In this document: piece after piece, positions 38,425 through 48,140 of the stretch
Position numbering within the stretch: position 1 is the first letter of the stretch
Layout of the letters: each line of letters opens with the position of its first letter
Assembly: GCA_963833465.1 (NCBI GenBank)
Contig: CAWHXW010000003.1
Location: 310,001-374,000, forward strand
DNA: 64,000 nt
Direction of reading: 5' to 3'
DNA from: Fen-1298 sp963833465
GTDB lineage: Bacteria; Bacteroidota; Ignavibacteria; UBA10030
Notes under the pieces: generated by a model
Seen by the model: the letters and a program-made list of their open reading frames with translations, nothing else
The model's database searches: none
What the model was told of the DNA's origin: nothing
Program-made: the position numbers and the translations under genes

Positions 38425-39930
38425 ATGATTACAAAAGAAAAATTTAAAGAACTTGCACAAAAATATTCGATTGTTCCTCTTGTGGAAACAATGCTTGCCG
38501 ATTTACATACGCCAGTGTCTATTTATCTGGCGCTCGGTTCGAAAACTTCACATTCATTTTTGCTTGAGAGTGTCGAACCTGACGAACGAATTGGCAGGTT
38601 TTCGTTCGTTGGAACGAAACCACTTATAATTATCAAAGCAAAAGATGATATTGTGGAAATTGAATCCGGCGGTATGAAAGAACAGCGACATGGGAAAATT
38701 CTAGATATCCTTAATGAATATTCTCAAAAATACAAAAACGTGGCAGAACATGAACAGCCAGGATTTACAGGTGGATTTCTCGGCTACTTCGGCTACGATC
38801 GTGTTCAGGAAATTGAGAATATTCCTTTACATCCGACTAAAGTAAATGATGTGCCGGATGCAATGTTTGGAATGTTTCAGTCAATTGTCAAGTTTGATCA
38901 CCTTCGGCAGTTATTAACTGTTACACATAATATTCTTGTAGATAAAAATCGTTCTTTGGATGATCAGTATGATGAAGGAATAAAAATATTGACGGCAATT
39001 CTTACTCAGCTTAGTGAACCACCTGTTATAGAGAATAGTTTTCAGTGCGACCTATCTGCTGTTCAAGATGATACTGATCGTGAAACGTTTTGTTCTTCTG
39101 TCAAGCGTGCAAAGGATTACATACATGATGGTGATATTTTTCAAGTCGTACTTTCTCGCAGACTACAAGTTCCATTTTCTGGTGACCCATTTCCTGTCTA
39201 TCGTGCCCTGCGTATTATTAATCCATCTCCATATCTTTTTTATCTCAACTACGAATCAGTGAAACTCATTGGTTCTTCGCCGGAAGTTTTGGTTCGCGTG
39301 CAGGATGGCACTGTTGCAGTAATGCCTATTGCAGGCACACGCAAACGCGGAAAAACAGAACAAGAAGACAAAGTTTTTGAAGAAGAACTGCTGCGCGATG
39401 AAAAAGAAGCGGCGGAACATGTAATGCTTGTTGATTTAGGTCGTAATGATATTGGCCGGGTGTGTGAATATGGTACAGTGCATGTTCCAGTGTTCAAACA
39501 TCTGAAACGATTTTCACATGTGATGCATTTAGTTTCTGAAGTACAGGGAAAACTCAAAGGGAAGGCAAACAGCATAGATGCATTGAGGGCATGCTTTCCT
39601 GCCGGAACAGTCTCCGGTGCTCCGAAAGTCCGTGCAATGGAAATTATTCACGAATTGGAACCAGTTCGGCGCGGAATTTACGCCGGTGCTGTCGGCTACC
39701 TCGGGTTCGATGGCGCGCTCGATACATGCATTGCAATTAGAACGATTGTTGCTGCAAACGGTATGTTAACAATTCAAGCAGGAGCGGGCATAGTTGCGGA
39801 TTCGGTTCCGGAACTTGAGTATAAAGAAACTGTAAATAAAGCCCAAGCATTGCTCGATGCACTTACCGTTGCAACGAATGGCTTAATGAAAATTCACAGC
39901 GGCAACGGATATTTTGGAGAACAGCAATGA
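38425..39930 (+). CDS. trpE: Anthranilate synthase component I
   Basis: 501 residues. The N-terminal part has SHSFLLESVEPDERIGRFSFVG, including the LLES segment that binds feedback tryptophan. The C-terminal chorismate-binding domain has HVMLVDLGRNDIGRV and CFPAGTVSGAPKVRAMEII. It makes anthranilate from chorismate with ammonia from TrpG. Its stop overlaps the trpG start by four bases. Regulation by the upstream attenuator and by Trp feedback is indicated. Confidence 0.97.
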   Translation: MITKEKFKELAQKYSIVPLVETMLADLHTPVSIYLALGSKTSHSFLLESVEPDERIGRFSFVGTKPLIIIKAKDDIVEIESGGMKEQRHGKILDILNEYSQKYKNVAEHEQPGFTGGFLGYFGYDRVQEIENIPLHPTKVNDVPDAMFGMFQSIVKFDHLRQLLTVTHNILVDKNRSLDDQYDEGIKILTAILTQLSEPPVIENSFQCDLSAVQDDTDRETFCSSVKRAKDYIHDGDIFQVVLSRRLQVPFSGDPFPVYRALRIINPSPYLFYLNYESVKLIGSSPEVLVRVQDGTVAVMPIAGTRKRGKTEQEDKVFEEELLRDEKEAAEHVMLVDLGRNDIGRVCEYGTVHVPVFKHLKRFSHVMHLVSEVQGKLKGKANSIDALRACFPAGTVSGAPKVRAMEIIHELEPVRRGIYAGAVGYLGFDGALDTCIAIRTIVAANGMLTIQAGAGIVADSVPELEYKETVNKAQALLDALTVATNGLMKIHSGNGYFGEQQ

Positions 39931-40502
39931 TTCTAGTGATCGATAATTATGATTCATTTACTTACAATCTTGTGCAGGCAATCGGCAAGAAGACGCAGGA
40001 AATTCTTGTTAAGCGAAACGATGAAGTTACTTCTGATGAAATCGTTAATTTAGCTCCGCGTGGAATTATTTTATCGCCTGGTCCAGGTAAGCCGGAAAAT
40101 GCCGGTATAACAGTAGAAGTAATTCGGCGTTTTGGTTCAACAATTCCGATTCTTGGTGTGTGTCTTGGCCACCAGGCAATTGGCTTTGCCTTTGGAGCGC
40201 GTATTACGCATGCACCATCGCTTATGCATGGAAGGACTTCGGTAATAACACATTCTGGTGAAACAATTTTAAAATCTATTTCGAATCCGTTGCGTGTCGG
40301 ACGTTATCACTCGCTTGTAATTTCATCTGAACAATTTCCAAAAGAACTTAAAATTTCCGCTCGTACAAACGATGGTGTTATTATGGGTGTGACACATCAA
40401 AAGTATCCTATCGAAGGGATTCAATTTCATCCTGAATCAGTTCTCACTCAGGATGGCGAAATAATCCTTAATAACTGGCTGGAGGTTTATAAAATCTTAT
40501 GA
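39927..40502 (+). CDS. trpG: Anthranilate synthase component II (glutamine amidotransferase)
   Basis: 191 residues, class I glutamine amidotransferase. ILVIDNYDSFTYNLVQ at the start, the nucleophile in GVCLGHQAIG and the His-Glu pair in IQFHPESVLTQDG are complete. It overlaps trpE and trpD by four bases each (ATGA-type), so translation is coupled. Not fused to TrpD. Confidence 0.97.
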   Translation: MILVIDNYDSFTYNLVQAIGKKTQEILVKRNDEVTSDEIVNLAPRGIILSPGPGKPENAGITVEVIRRFGSTIPILGVCLGHQAIGFAFGARITHAPSLMHGRTSVITHSGETILKSISNPLRVGRYHSLVISSEQFPKELKISARTNDGVIMGVTHQKYPIEGIQFHPESVLTQDGEIILNNWLEVYKIL

Positions 40503-41512
40503 AAACGCATATTGAAAAATGTTTGTCAGGTGAACACCTGACAATAGTTGAAGCGTCAAACGCGCTTGATACTATAATGACCGGACAGGCAACAGATTGC
40601 CAAATTGCCGGCTTAATGATTGCTCTGCGTGCGAAAGGCGAAACGGTCGATGAACTTGTCGGCTTTGCCCGCACAATGCGCGAGCATTCTGTTAAAATAT
40701 CAATAGAAGATCCGAATGCAATTGATATGTGCGGTACAGGCGGCGATTGTTTAGGCACATTTAATATTTCGACTATTGCATCGTTAGTGGCAGCTGGGGC
40801 TGGTGTTACAGTAGCAAAACATGGAAATCGCTCTGTTTCTAGTCAATGCGGCAGTGCGGATGTATTAACTGCACTTGGTGTAAATGTGCAATGTTCTATT
40901 GAAACAACACAAACATGTATTAATCGTATCGGTATTGGATTTTTATTCGCCCCTCAATATCATCCAGCAATGAAATATGCCGCAAAGCCACGCACAGAAT
41001 TGGGAGTAAGGAGTATTTTTAATATTCTTGGTCCGCTTACGAATCCAGCAGGTGTGAAACGGCAGTTGATCGGCACATATCATCCGCAGGCATTGTATTT
41101 ACTTGCCGGTGCGCTCCGGAAACTTGGTGCTGATAAAGCATGCATTGTCCACAGCGATGACGGTCTGGATGAAGTAACACTTTCCGGCGGAACAAAAGTT
41201 CAGGAAGTAAATGGAAATGAACAGCTACGTGAGTATCATTTACAACCGAAGGATTTTGGATTTTCGCAGTTATCGCTTGAAGAACTTCACGGCGGCGACA
41301 AGAATGAGAATGCAAATATTGCAACGAATATTTTAAAAGGCGGAAAAAGTTCTGCGCGAGATGTTGTTGTCGCAAACGCGTCACTTGGGATTTATGTTTC
41401 GGGAAAAGCAAAAACTATTATCGAAGGAAGACAAAAAGCCGAAGAGTCAATTAATTCAGGAAAGGCATTGGATAAACTGCAAAAATTAATTCAATATACA
41501 AATCAATCATGA
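40499..41512 (+). CDS. trpD: Anthranilate phosphoribosyltransferase
   Basis: 337 residues. The PRPP-binding MCGTGGDCLGTFNIST (about 80-95), KHGNRSVSSQCGSADVL and the NILGPLTNPAG segment are all present. It joins anthranilate and PRPP. Four-base overlaps with trpG and trpC. Confidence 0.97.
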   Translation: MKTHIEKCLSGEHLTIVEASNALDTIMTGQATDCQIAGLMIALRAKGETVDELVGFARTMREHSVKISIEDPNAIDMCGTGGDCLGTFNISTIASLVAAGAGVTVAKHGNRSVSSQCGSADVLTALGVNVQCSIETTQTCINRIGIGFLFAPQYHPAMKYAAKPRTELGVRSIFNILGPLTNPAGVKRQLIGTYHPQALYLLAGALRKLGADKACIVHSDDGLDEVTLSGGTKVQEVNGNEQLREYHLQPKDFGFSQLSLEELHGGDKNENANIATNILKGGKSSARDVVVANASLGIYVSGKAKTIIEGRQKAEESINSGKALDKLQKLIQYTNQS

Positions 41513-42285
41513 ACATTCTCGAAGAAATTCTTGAAAATAAATTGCAGGAAATAACACTTGCAAAAAAAACTGTTCCAATAGAACAGCTGAAAGAAATGCC
41601 GGAGTTTGGCCGTCAGTGTTTTTCTTTGCAAAGAGCTTTAATTGGAAAAGATATTTCAATAATAGCAGAAATAAAAAAAGCGTCGCCCTCAAAGAAAGTT
41701 ATTCGGGAAGATTTTAGTCCATTGGAAATTGCACGCGAATATGTCAACGGAGGTGCTAGTGCTATTTCGGTGCTGACGGACAAAAAATATTTTCACGGAG
41801 ATATTCGCTTTATAGCTGATATGCGTTCATCAGTACCAATTCCAATTCTTCGCAAGGATTTTATCATTGATTCATATCAGATTACAGAAGCTAAAGCGTT
41901 CGGCGCTGACGCCGTGCTATTGATTGCATCAGCGTTAAAACCGGAACGATTGCATAATTTATTTAATGATGCTTCTGAGCTCGGGCTTGAGTGTCTTGTG
42001 GAAGTGCATAATGAGCGTGAACTTGAAAGGTTAGACTTCCAGCAAATAAAAATTGTGGGAATAAATAATAGAAATCTTTCAAATTTTAATGTTGATATTT
42101 CGACTACCATTCAGTTAGTTTCGCGAATTCCAAAAGATATTATTGTAGTCAGTGAAAGTGGCATAAAAAACAGATCTGACATTAAACAACTGACCTCACA
42201 CGGCGTTCATGCTGTTCTTGTGGGTGAGAGTTTAATGCATGCACAGAATCCCGGTGAAGCATTGCGTGCTTTGCTGACTTCTTAA
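41509..42285 (+). CDS. trpC: Indole-3-glycerol phosphate synthase
   Basis: 258 residues, (beta/alpha)8 barrel. IIAEIKKASPSKKVIRED, LRKDFIIDSYQI, GINNRNLSNFNVD and VVSESGIKNRSD are the IGPS signatures with the catalytic lysines and glutamates. It closes the indole ring. It overlaps trpD by four bases and precedes trpF by 14. Confidence 0.97.
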   Translation: MNILEEILENKLQEITLAKKTVPIEQLKEMPEFGRQCFSLQRALIGKDISIIAEIKKASPSKKVIREDFSPLEIAREYVNGGASAISVLTDKKYFHGDIRFIADMRSSVPIPILRKDFIIDSYQITEAKAFGADAVLLIASALKPERLHNLFNDASELGLECLVEVHNERELERLDFQQIKIVGINNRNLSNFNVDISTTIQLVSRIPKDIIVVSESGIKNRSDIKQLTSHGVHAVLVGESLMHAQNPGEALRALLTS

Positions 42286-42299
42286 AAGGATATATTCAG

Positions 42300-42917
42300 A
42301 TGAAAGTAAAAATTTGCGGTATTACCAATATTGATGACGCATTGTATGCGGCAGAACTTGGTGCAGACGCACTGGGCTTTATTTTCGTCAAATTGAGTCC
42401 GCGCCATATTTCTCCAAGCGTTGCCCGAAAAATTATTCAAGCGCTGCCGCCTTTTGTTATGACGGTTGGTGTCTTCGCTGATATGACATATAACGATATT
42501 CTGGAGATTATAGATCAAACTAGCATTGGCTGTGCGCAGCTTCATGGTGAAGAGACACCTAAGCAGCTTGCGAAATATCCCGTACCGGCTTACAAGTCGT
42601 TCCGTGTTGATTCTAATTTTAATTTGGAAATCCTCCGTCGATATAAAGGACCGGCGTTTCTCTTAGATACAAAAATTTTTGGCAAGTTAGGTGGCACCGG
42701 TCAAACATTTGATTGGGAAATAGCGGTTAAAGCAAAGGAATATGGACGAGTTATTCTTGCCGGCGGTTTAACACCGGACAATATTATTGATGCAGTGCGG
42801 ATAGTTCAGCCGTATGCCGTGGATGTGAACAGTGGAGTCGAAGAACGTCCAGGGAAGAAAGATTACACTAAATTGAAATTACTGTTTGATAAAATAAAAC
42901 AAATAAAAAACGTCTAA
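42300..42917 (+). CDS. trpF: Phosphoribosylanthranilate isomerase
   Basis: 205 residues. The catalytic Cys lies in VKICGITNIDDALYAA. The barrel continues with ALGFIFVKLSPRHIS and ends with ILAGGLTPDNI and VDVNSGVEERPGKKD. It is a separate enzyme, not fused to TrpC. An AAAAGGA ribosome binding site precedes the ATG. Confidence 0.97.
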   Translation: MKVKICGITNIDDALYAAELGADALGFIFVKLSPRHISPSVARKIIQALPPFVMTVGVFADMTYNDILEIIDQTSIGCAQLHGEETPKQLAKYPVPAYKSFRVDSNFNLEILRRYKGPAFLLDTKIFGKLGGTGQTFDWEIAVKAKEYGRVILAGGLTPDNIIDAVRIVQPYAVDVNSGVEERPGKKDYTKLKLLFDKIKQIKNV

Positions 42918-42954
42918 CGTTTTAGTGAAGATACAGAGCAAGGAATCTGAAAAA

Positions 42955-44154
42955 ATGAAATCACAGAAATATTCATACAATTATCCAAACAATCGAGGGT
43001 ATTTTGGCAGTTACGGCGGCAGGTTTGTACCGGAAACATTAATGCATGCATTGTTTGAACTTGAAGAACTTTATAACGAAGCTAAGCATTATCCGGAATT
43101 CAAAAAAGAATTTATAGCAATGCTTCATTCATATGCCGGACGCCCAACACCATTAACGTTTGCCAACCGGCTGACGGAATATTATGAGCATGGAAAAATA
43201 TATTTGAAACGCGAAGATCTTTGTCATACCGGCGCACATAAAATAAATAATACTATAGGTCAAATACTTCTTGCTAAACGTGCTGGAAAGAAACGTATAA
43301 TTGCTGAAACGGGTGCGGGTCAGCATGGAGTTGCGACGGCGACAGTTGCTGCAAAAATAGGATTACCCTGTGTGGTGTATATGGGGGAAGAAGATATTTA
43401 CAGACAGGAACTAAATGTACATCGAATGAAAATGCTTGGTGCAGAAGTTGTTCCGGTTATTACAGGCAGCCGCACATTAAAGGATGCGACGAGCGAAGCT
43501 ATCCGTGATTGGGTAACAAATGTTGATGATACGTTTTATATTATTGGTTCTGTTGTTGGTCCTCATCCCTACCCGATGATGGTGCGCGATTTTCAATCGA
43601 TAATTGGTGAAGAAACACGGAAACAAATTTATGCGAAAGAAGGCAGAATTCCTTCTATTCTTATTGCTTGTGTCGGAGGCGGAAGTAATTCTATAGGTTT
43701 GTTTTATCCGTTCATTAAAAATAATGTTCGCATGATAGGCGTGGAAGCTGCTGGATGCGGATTGAACACGAGGAAACATGCTGCTACTCTTACAAAAGGA
43801 ACACCGGGTGTATTGCATGGTTCATTTAGTTATTTGCTGCAGGATGAAAATGGACAAGTGGAACTGGCGCATTCAATTTCTGCCGGGCTTGATTATCCCG
43901 GTGTTGGCCCTGAGCATAGTTCATTAAAAGATTTAGGACGTGTTACATATGTATCTATTACAGATAAGCAAGCTCTTCAAGCTGCAAATATGCTTGCGCG
44001 ATTAGAGGGAATCATTCCGGCGTTGGAGTCAGCGCATGCATTCGCTTATTTAGAAAAACTAATGCCCACGACATCAAAAAAAGACGTTGTCATAATCAAT
44101 CTCTCCGGCAGAGGAGATAAAGATATGATGACTTATGCAAAAATAAATAAATAA
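42955..44154 (+). CDS. trpB: Tryptophan synthase beta chain
   Basis: About 399 residues from ATG 42955, which follows an AAGGA site; an in-frame GTG ten codons upstream (42925) is less likely. The PLP lysine is in HTGAHKINNTIGQ, the phosphate-binding loop is CVGGGSNSIG, and GRFVPETLMHAL and GPEHSSLKD place it in the TrpB1 (classical) group. It pairs with TrpA, encoded about 100 bases downstream. Confidence 0.97.
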   Translation: MKSQKYSYNYPNNRGYFGSYGGRFVPETLMHALFELEELYNEAKHYPEFKKEFIAMLHSYAGRPTPLTFANRLTEYYEHGKIYLKREDLCHTGAHKINNTIGQILLAKRAGKKRIIAETGAGQHGVATATVAAKIGLPCVVYMGEEDIYRQELNVHRMKMLGAEVVPVITGSRTLKDATSEAIRDWVTNVDDTFYIIGSVVGPHPYPMMVRDFQSIIGEETRKQIYAKEGRIPSILIACVGGGSNSIGLFYPFIKNNVRMIGVEAAGCGLNTRKHAATLTKGTPGVLHGSFSYLLQDENGQVELAHSISAGLDYPGVGPEHSSLKDLGRVTYVSITDKQALQAANMLARLEGIIPALESAHAFAYLEKLMPTTSKKDVVIINLSGRGDKDMMTYAKINK

Positions 44155-44262
44155 TCAAACAACGAAATTCAAACAAACTCTAATAACGAAATCCTAAACG
44201 AATTAAATCATAATTGAAATTTTATTTTTTGATTTCTTGAATATTGAAATTTGGAAATGATT

Positions 44263-45066
44263 ATGGAAAAAACAAAAATACTTCAATCCCCAAATAGAAT
44301 TTTAAAAACGCTCAGCTCTCTATCGAAACGAAATGAAAAAGCTCTTGCACTTTTTATCACGGCTGGTTATCCGAAGCTTAATTCGACGGTGCCGCTGGCA
44401 TTAAAAATTGTTCGAGCCGGAGCTGATATAATTGAAATAGGTATGTCGTTTTCTGATCCTCTTGCCGATGGCCCGATAATTCAATTAAGCTCACAGCAAG
44501 CAATTAAGAATGGGATTACTATCGATATAATATTGGAACAGGTAAGAGAAATTCGGAAACACTCAGAAATTCCGCTCGTCTTGATGGGTTATTTAAATCC
44601 GATTTTGCATTATGGTCAAGAACGCTTCTTCATAGATGCCGCGAAAGCAGGTGTTGACGGCATTATTCTTCCGGAAATTCCATTAGAAGAATCGAAAAGA
44701 TTCCTGTCACTTAATCGAAAATATCATTTTGTCGACATTTTGTTCGTCAGCCCAGCTACTTCTGATAAACGAATTCGCAGCATCGATAAAACCATATCAG
44801 GATTTCTATATTGTGTATCGACAACTGGAGTTACCGGCCGTTCCAACATCGGCAATATTGACTCGTATATAAAACGTGTAAAACGTAATGCAAAAAATAA
44901 TCCGGTGTTAGTCGGATTTGGCATTAAGAATCCAACTGATGCTCAGTGTGTAGCACAATACGCGGATGGTGTAATTATTGGAAGCGCTTTGATTAAAAAG
45001 ATTGCACGAGGAGAATCTATGAAGAAAATTAGCGAATGGGTGCGGCAGTTAAAAAAAGCAATGTAA
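44263..45066 (+). CDS. trpA: Tryptophan synthase alpha chain
   Basis: About 267 residues. The catalytic Glu and Asp are in IIEIGMSFSDPLADGPIIQ. PLVLMGYLNPILHYG, ISGFLYCVSTTGVTG and VGFGIKNPTDAQ complete the barrel. ATG 44263 is preferred because TGGAAA lies seven bases upstream; in-frame starts also occur at 44251 (TTG) and 44257. A gap of about 100 bases separates it from trpB, unlike the tight spacing earlier in the operon. I see no terminator in that gap. Confidence 0.96.
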   Translation: MEKTKILQSPNRILKTLSSLSKRNEKALALFITAGYPKLNSTVPLALKIVRAGADIIEIGMSFSDPLADGPIIQLSSQQAIKNGITIDIILEQVREIRKHSEIPLVLMGYLNPILHYGQERFFIDAAKAGVDGIILPEIPLEESKRFLSLNRKYHFVDILFVSPATSDKRIRSIDKTISGFLYCVSTTGVTGRSNIGNIDSYIKRVKRNAKNNPVLVGFGIKNPTDAQCVAQYADGVIIGSALIKKIARGESMKKISEWVRQLKKAM

Positions 45067-45093
45067 TTTATTTTTTAAAGGAAATATTTCAAT

Positions 45094-45900
45094 ATGAATA
45101 TTGATTATGTGCATGGTTACGATGAGCGAGAATCTATAAGATTAGAAGATCAAGCCAATTGTTTAAATGAACTTCTTCATTACGATTCAATCTTCCCGAA
45201 AGGTTCGACAATTCTTGAAGCGGGCTGCGGTGTAGGAGCTCAGACTAAAATAATTGCTCCAAAAAATCCAGATTCAAAATTTATTTCAATTGATATTTCC
45301 GAGGAATCGTTAATTAAAGCAAACTCTCTTATAAAATCTCTCAATATTAATAATGTTGAATTTCAGATCGGCAATATTTTTAACTTAAAATTCCAAGAAG
45401 AATCATTTGACCATATATTTGTCTGTTTTGTCCTTGAGCATCTTCCTAATCCTAATGAGGCATTAACAGCTCTAAAAAAAGTTTTGAAGAAAGGCGGAAC
45501 TATTACATTGATTGAGGGAGATCATGGTTCAACATTTTTTTATCCTTACAGCCGATACGCACAAGAAGCAATTAATGCTCAGGTGAAATTGCAGTCGGAC
45601 AATGGAGGTAACGCATTAATCGGAAGGCAGCTTTATCCTTTGCTTTCGGTTTCCGGTTTTAAAAAGTGTAAAGTGTCTCCAAGAATGGTATATGTAGATT
45701 CAAGCAAACCGGATTTTGTTGAAGGATTCACAAAGAATACTTTTACAGCCATGATTGAAGGAATAAAAGAAAAGGCTATAAAGAATTCAATAATGGATGT
45801 GGAATCATTTGACCGTGGAATTCAAGATTTATATAGAACAACTCAAACGGATGGAGTTTTTTGTTACACTTTTTTTAAGGGTATTGGTTATAATATTTAA
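45094..45900 (+). CDS. Class I SAM-dependent methyltransferase
   Basis: 268 residues. Motif I is ILEAGCGVGAQTKIIA (about 46-61), followed by FISIDISEESL and the motif IV region FDHIFVCFVLEHLPNP. The second half, with GRQLYPLLSVSGFKKCKVSPRMVY, is typical of UbiE/Methyltransf_11-like enzymes acting on small molecules. Only 27 bases after trpA on the same strand, so it may ride on the trp transcript. The substrate is unknown. Confidence 0.88.
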   Translation: MNIDYVHGYDERESIRLEDQANCLNELLHYDSIFPKGSTILEAGCGVGAQTKIIAPKNPDSKFISIDISEESLIKANSLIKSLNINNVEFQIGNIFNLKFQEESFDHIFVCFVLEHLPNPNEALTALKKVLKKGGTITLIEGDHGSTFFYPYSRYAQEAINAQVKLQSDNGGNALIGRQLYPLLSVSGFKKCKVSPRMVYVDSSKPDFVEGFTKNTFTAMIEGIKEKAIKNSIMDVESFDRGIQDLYRTTQTDGVFCYTFFKGIGYNI

Positions 45901-45910
45901 AAAACACATC

Positions 45911-46648
45911 TTACAAACGTGATTTAATGTTGCGTTTCGGTCTTTTGGTATAACACTGTATATTTCTTTTCAGTCGCTTCTGTACGGCCGGACTACGTAG
46001 TTCTCGCAATGCGTCCGATGCAATCCATTTTGCAGAAGAGGAATTCATTCTGTGAATTTCTTCGGCAGTTTTTATGGCATATGGATTAAGCTTCAAACTG
46101 CGCTTTCCGATTTGCCGCAGCGCCCAATTGACTGCTTTCTTTACAAAATTGCGCTCGTCTGTTGCGTATTTTTTTATGAGTGGAAGATATTTCAGAAACA
46201 CTGCATCATTTGCTTTTTTATCGTTGATGGCAAGGGTTGCAATTAATGTAAATCCAGCCCGCCGGATAAATTCCTGATTTTGTTTTACCCATTTCAAAGC
46301 AAGCTCATGCGCAAAAGGAGTGTCGCGGAAACAATGAATACATACGCCGTCGCAGATTGCCCAATTATCAAAATCTTTCACCCATAAATTCATTGTGCTT
46401 TTTTTCATCTGCTTTGGATCGGCAACGAGGGCGCCAAGAATACGCGCATCATAAATTCCAGTTTGCCAGAGTTCTAATGCAAGCTCATGATCAGTACCAA
46501 TGTTTTTAGCAAGTGAAAAAAGTGTCTTTGAGGTAACTCCAAGTATATTGCGTGGACTTGAAATTCCAAATCTTGCCATTCCTTCAACATTCTTTGGATT
46601 AGCTTTGGAGTAAAGTGTGGTAAGCACGGCATTCGTTTGGGAGTTCAT
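45911..46648 (-). CDS. DNA alkylation repair protein (AlkD-like)
   Basis: 245 residues, all-helical HEAT-like repeats. WVKDFDNWAICDGVC resembles the AlkD Trp/Asp segment that contacts alkylated bases, and RRAGFTLIATLA and FVKKAVNWALRQIGKRS are typical of the family. It would excise alkylated purines. Convergent with the methyltransferase gene, ten bases apart. Confidence 0.88.
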   Translation of the reverse strand: MNSQTNAVLTTLYSKANPKNVEGMARFGISSPRNILGVTSKTLFSLAKNIGTDHELALELWQTGIYDARILGALVADPKQMKKSTMNLWVKDFDNWAICDGVCIHCFRDTPFAHELALKWVKQNQEFIRRAGFTLIATLAINDKKANDAVFLKYLPLIKKYATDERNFVKKAVNWALRQIGKRSLKLNPYAIKTAEEIHRMNSSSAKWIASDALRELRSPAVQKRLKRNIQCYTKRPKRNIKSRL

Positions 46649-46929
46649 AATGGCGCAGGCAATATTTATTGCTCAAGTTCAAACTTTATATCAAAATACA
46701 TATTTCTTGATAGATCTGCAATCGAATGGCGATTGTGAAATTTAGGGGTTTATTCCATATATTATATTCAACTATTTTCGAACCTGATGGGAACTTTGTA
46801 AATACTTTACATTGTTCAAACTCTAAGCATATTCGACTTCAAACAGAAAGAAAAGGATAGTAGAAAAAGAAATTCCAATTAAGACAATGTTGATTCATCA
46901 CTAACGTATCACATTGAAAGGGATTTACT

Positions 46930-47398
46930 ATGACTATCACGCGAAAAGAGTTTCTGCTCCAGATGGCAGTAGGCGGAGTTGCCTTAGGTGCTTCTTCAGC
47001 GATAGCTTCATTTCTCGCGTCTTGTTCTCTTCCTACTCAACCGCAAGGAACAAACCTTCCAACCACTACTGGTACAACGAAAGGGAACACGATCACTGTT
47101 GATATCAGTCCAGGATCACCATTAGTTCAGAATGGCTTTGCCATTGTGCAATATTCCGGAGGTTCTGTCCTTGTTGCCCATGCTGCTGATGGTTCCTATC
47201 ACGCTATGACATCTATTTGCACTCATGCAGGATGTATTATCAATCAGTACAATTCGAGCAGCAAAGAATTTGTTTGTCCGTGCCATGGAAGCCGGTTCAG
47301 CAGGTACTGGCGCTGTGACAAATGGACCTGCCTCAACCCCGTTGAAGCAGTACGCTACATCTGTTAATGGAAATCAACTTATAATCACTATTGCATAA
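46930..47398 (+). CDS. Rieske [2Fe-2S] protein (frameshifted at C-terminus)
   Basis: An N-terminal export signal (TRKEFLLQMAVGGVALGASSAIASFLASCSLP, about residues 4-35) looks like a Tat-like or lipoprotein signal with RK instead of RR. A Rieske domain follows, with CTHAGCIIN and CPCHGSRF supplying the two Cys and two His of the cluster. After SRFS the annotated frame turns into non-homologous sequence and stops at 47367. Removing the surplus G at 47303, beside GTAC 47304-47307, restores STGAVTNGPASTPLKQYATS and a stop at 47398, giving about 155 residues. Followed by a polytopic membrane protein and a YceI protein. Confidence 0.87.
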
Positions 47399-47412
47399 TT
47401 GTGGAGACTGGT

Positions 47413-48126
47413 ATGAATAATAATATTCATTGGATAAAATTACCTTTTTTTGTTTGTTTGATTTTTCTCTTGGGGTCACAAAGCGGGCGCGCACAAGATT
47501 CCTATACTGCATCTTTTGAATCATCGTTCTTACTCAGTCAAGAATTACCATATGTTCAGTCAGATTCTCTTCCCGTGTCTGTTGTGCGTCGTCCACGATT
47601 ACAGCCGGAGAATCTTGGATTTTTTGAGCGAAATCTTTGGAGTGAAAATGGATTATTCCGCACTTTGGGAATTGCATCTCCACTAACTCCTGAGTCACGG
47701 AAAAGTGAACTCAAACTTCGCCGCGCAATGCTCGTAGCACATGAAACGAGCGGCTTTGTGACACTTGGATTGATGCTGACGACAGTATATTATGGTCAGA
47801 AGGTTATAGATAATCATGAGAGATCCCTTACTCTTCGACGTACACATATCGGCTTTGCAGATGCGACAATTTCAACATATTCTCTCACTGCGCTTTTATC
47901 GCTTCTCTCTCCTCCGCCGTCCATCCGGCGCGATGAGTTGAGCACTCTGAGTTATCACCGTGCATTGGCTTGGATTCACGTTACGGGAATGATTATAACT
48001 CCTATCATTGCTTCACTCGCTCAAAGACGAGGTGCAAGTAATGATTCCATCTATCGTATTCATCAAGTGTCCGCATATATTACCACTACAGCATTTGCGG
48101 CATCCATGGTTGTCATGACATTTTAA
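47413..48126 (+). CDS. Exported polytopic membrane protein, possible haem-binding
   Basis: About 237 residues from ATG 47413, which has GGAG seven bases upstream. A signal peptide (about 10-28, ending GRAQ) is followed by about 80 soluble residues and then four hydrophobic segments (about 115-135, 155-175, 192-210 and 220-237). Histidines sit at or within the membrane segments (AHETSGFVTLG, YHRALAWIHVTGM, IHQVSAYITTTAF), as in b-type cytochromes of the b561 kind. The family is not recognised. Its place between a Rieske protein and YceI suggests electron transfer, which is inference. Confidence 0.6.
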   Translation: MNNNIHWIKLPFFVCLIFLLGSQSGRAQDSYTASFESSFLLSQELPYVQSDSLPVSVVRRPRLQPENLGFFERNLWSENGLFRTLGIASPLTPESRKSELKLRRAMLVAHETSGFVTLGLMLTTVYYGQKVIDNHERSLTLRRTHIGFADATISTYSLTALLSLLSPPPSIRRDELSTLSYHRALAWIHVTGMIITPIIASLAQRRGASNDSIYRIHQVSAYITTTAFAASMVVMTF

Positions 48127-48140
48127 AATTGGAGAATTAT

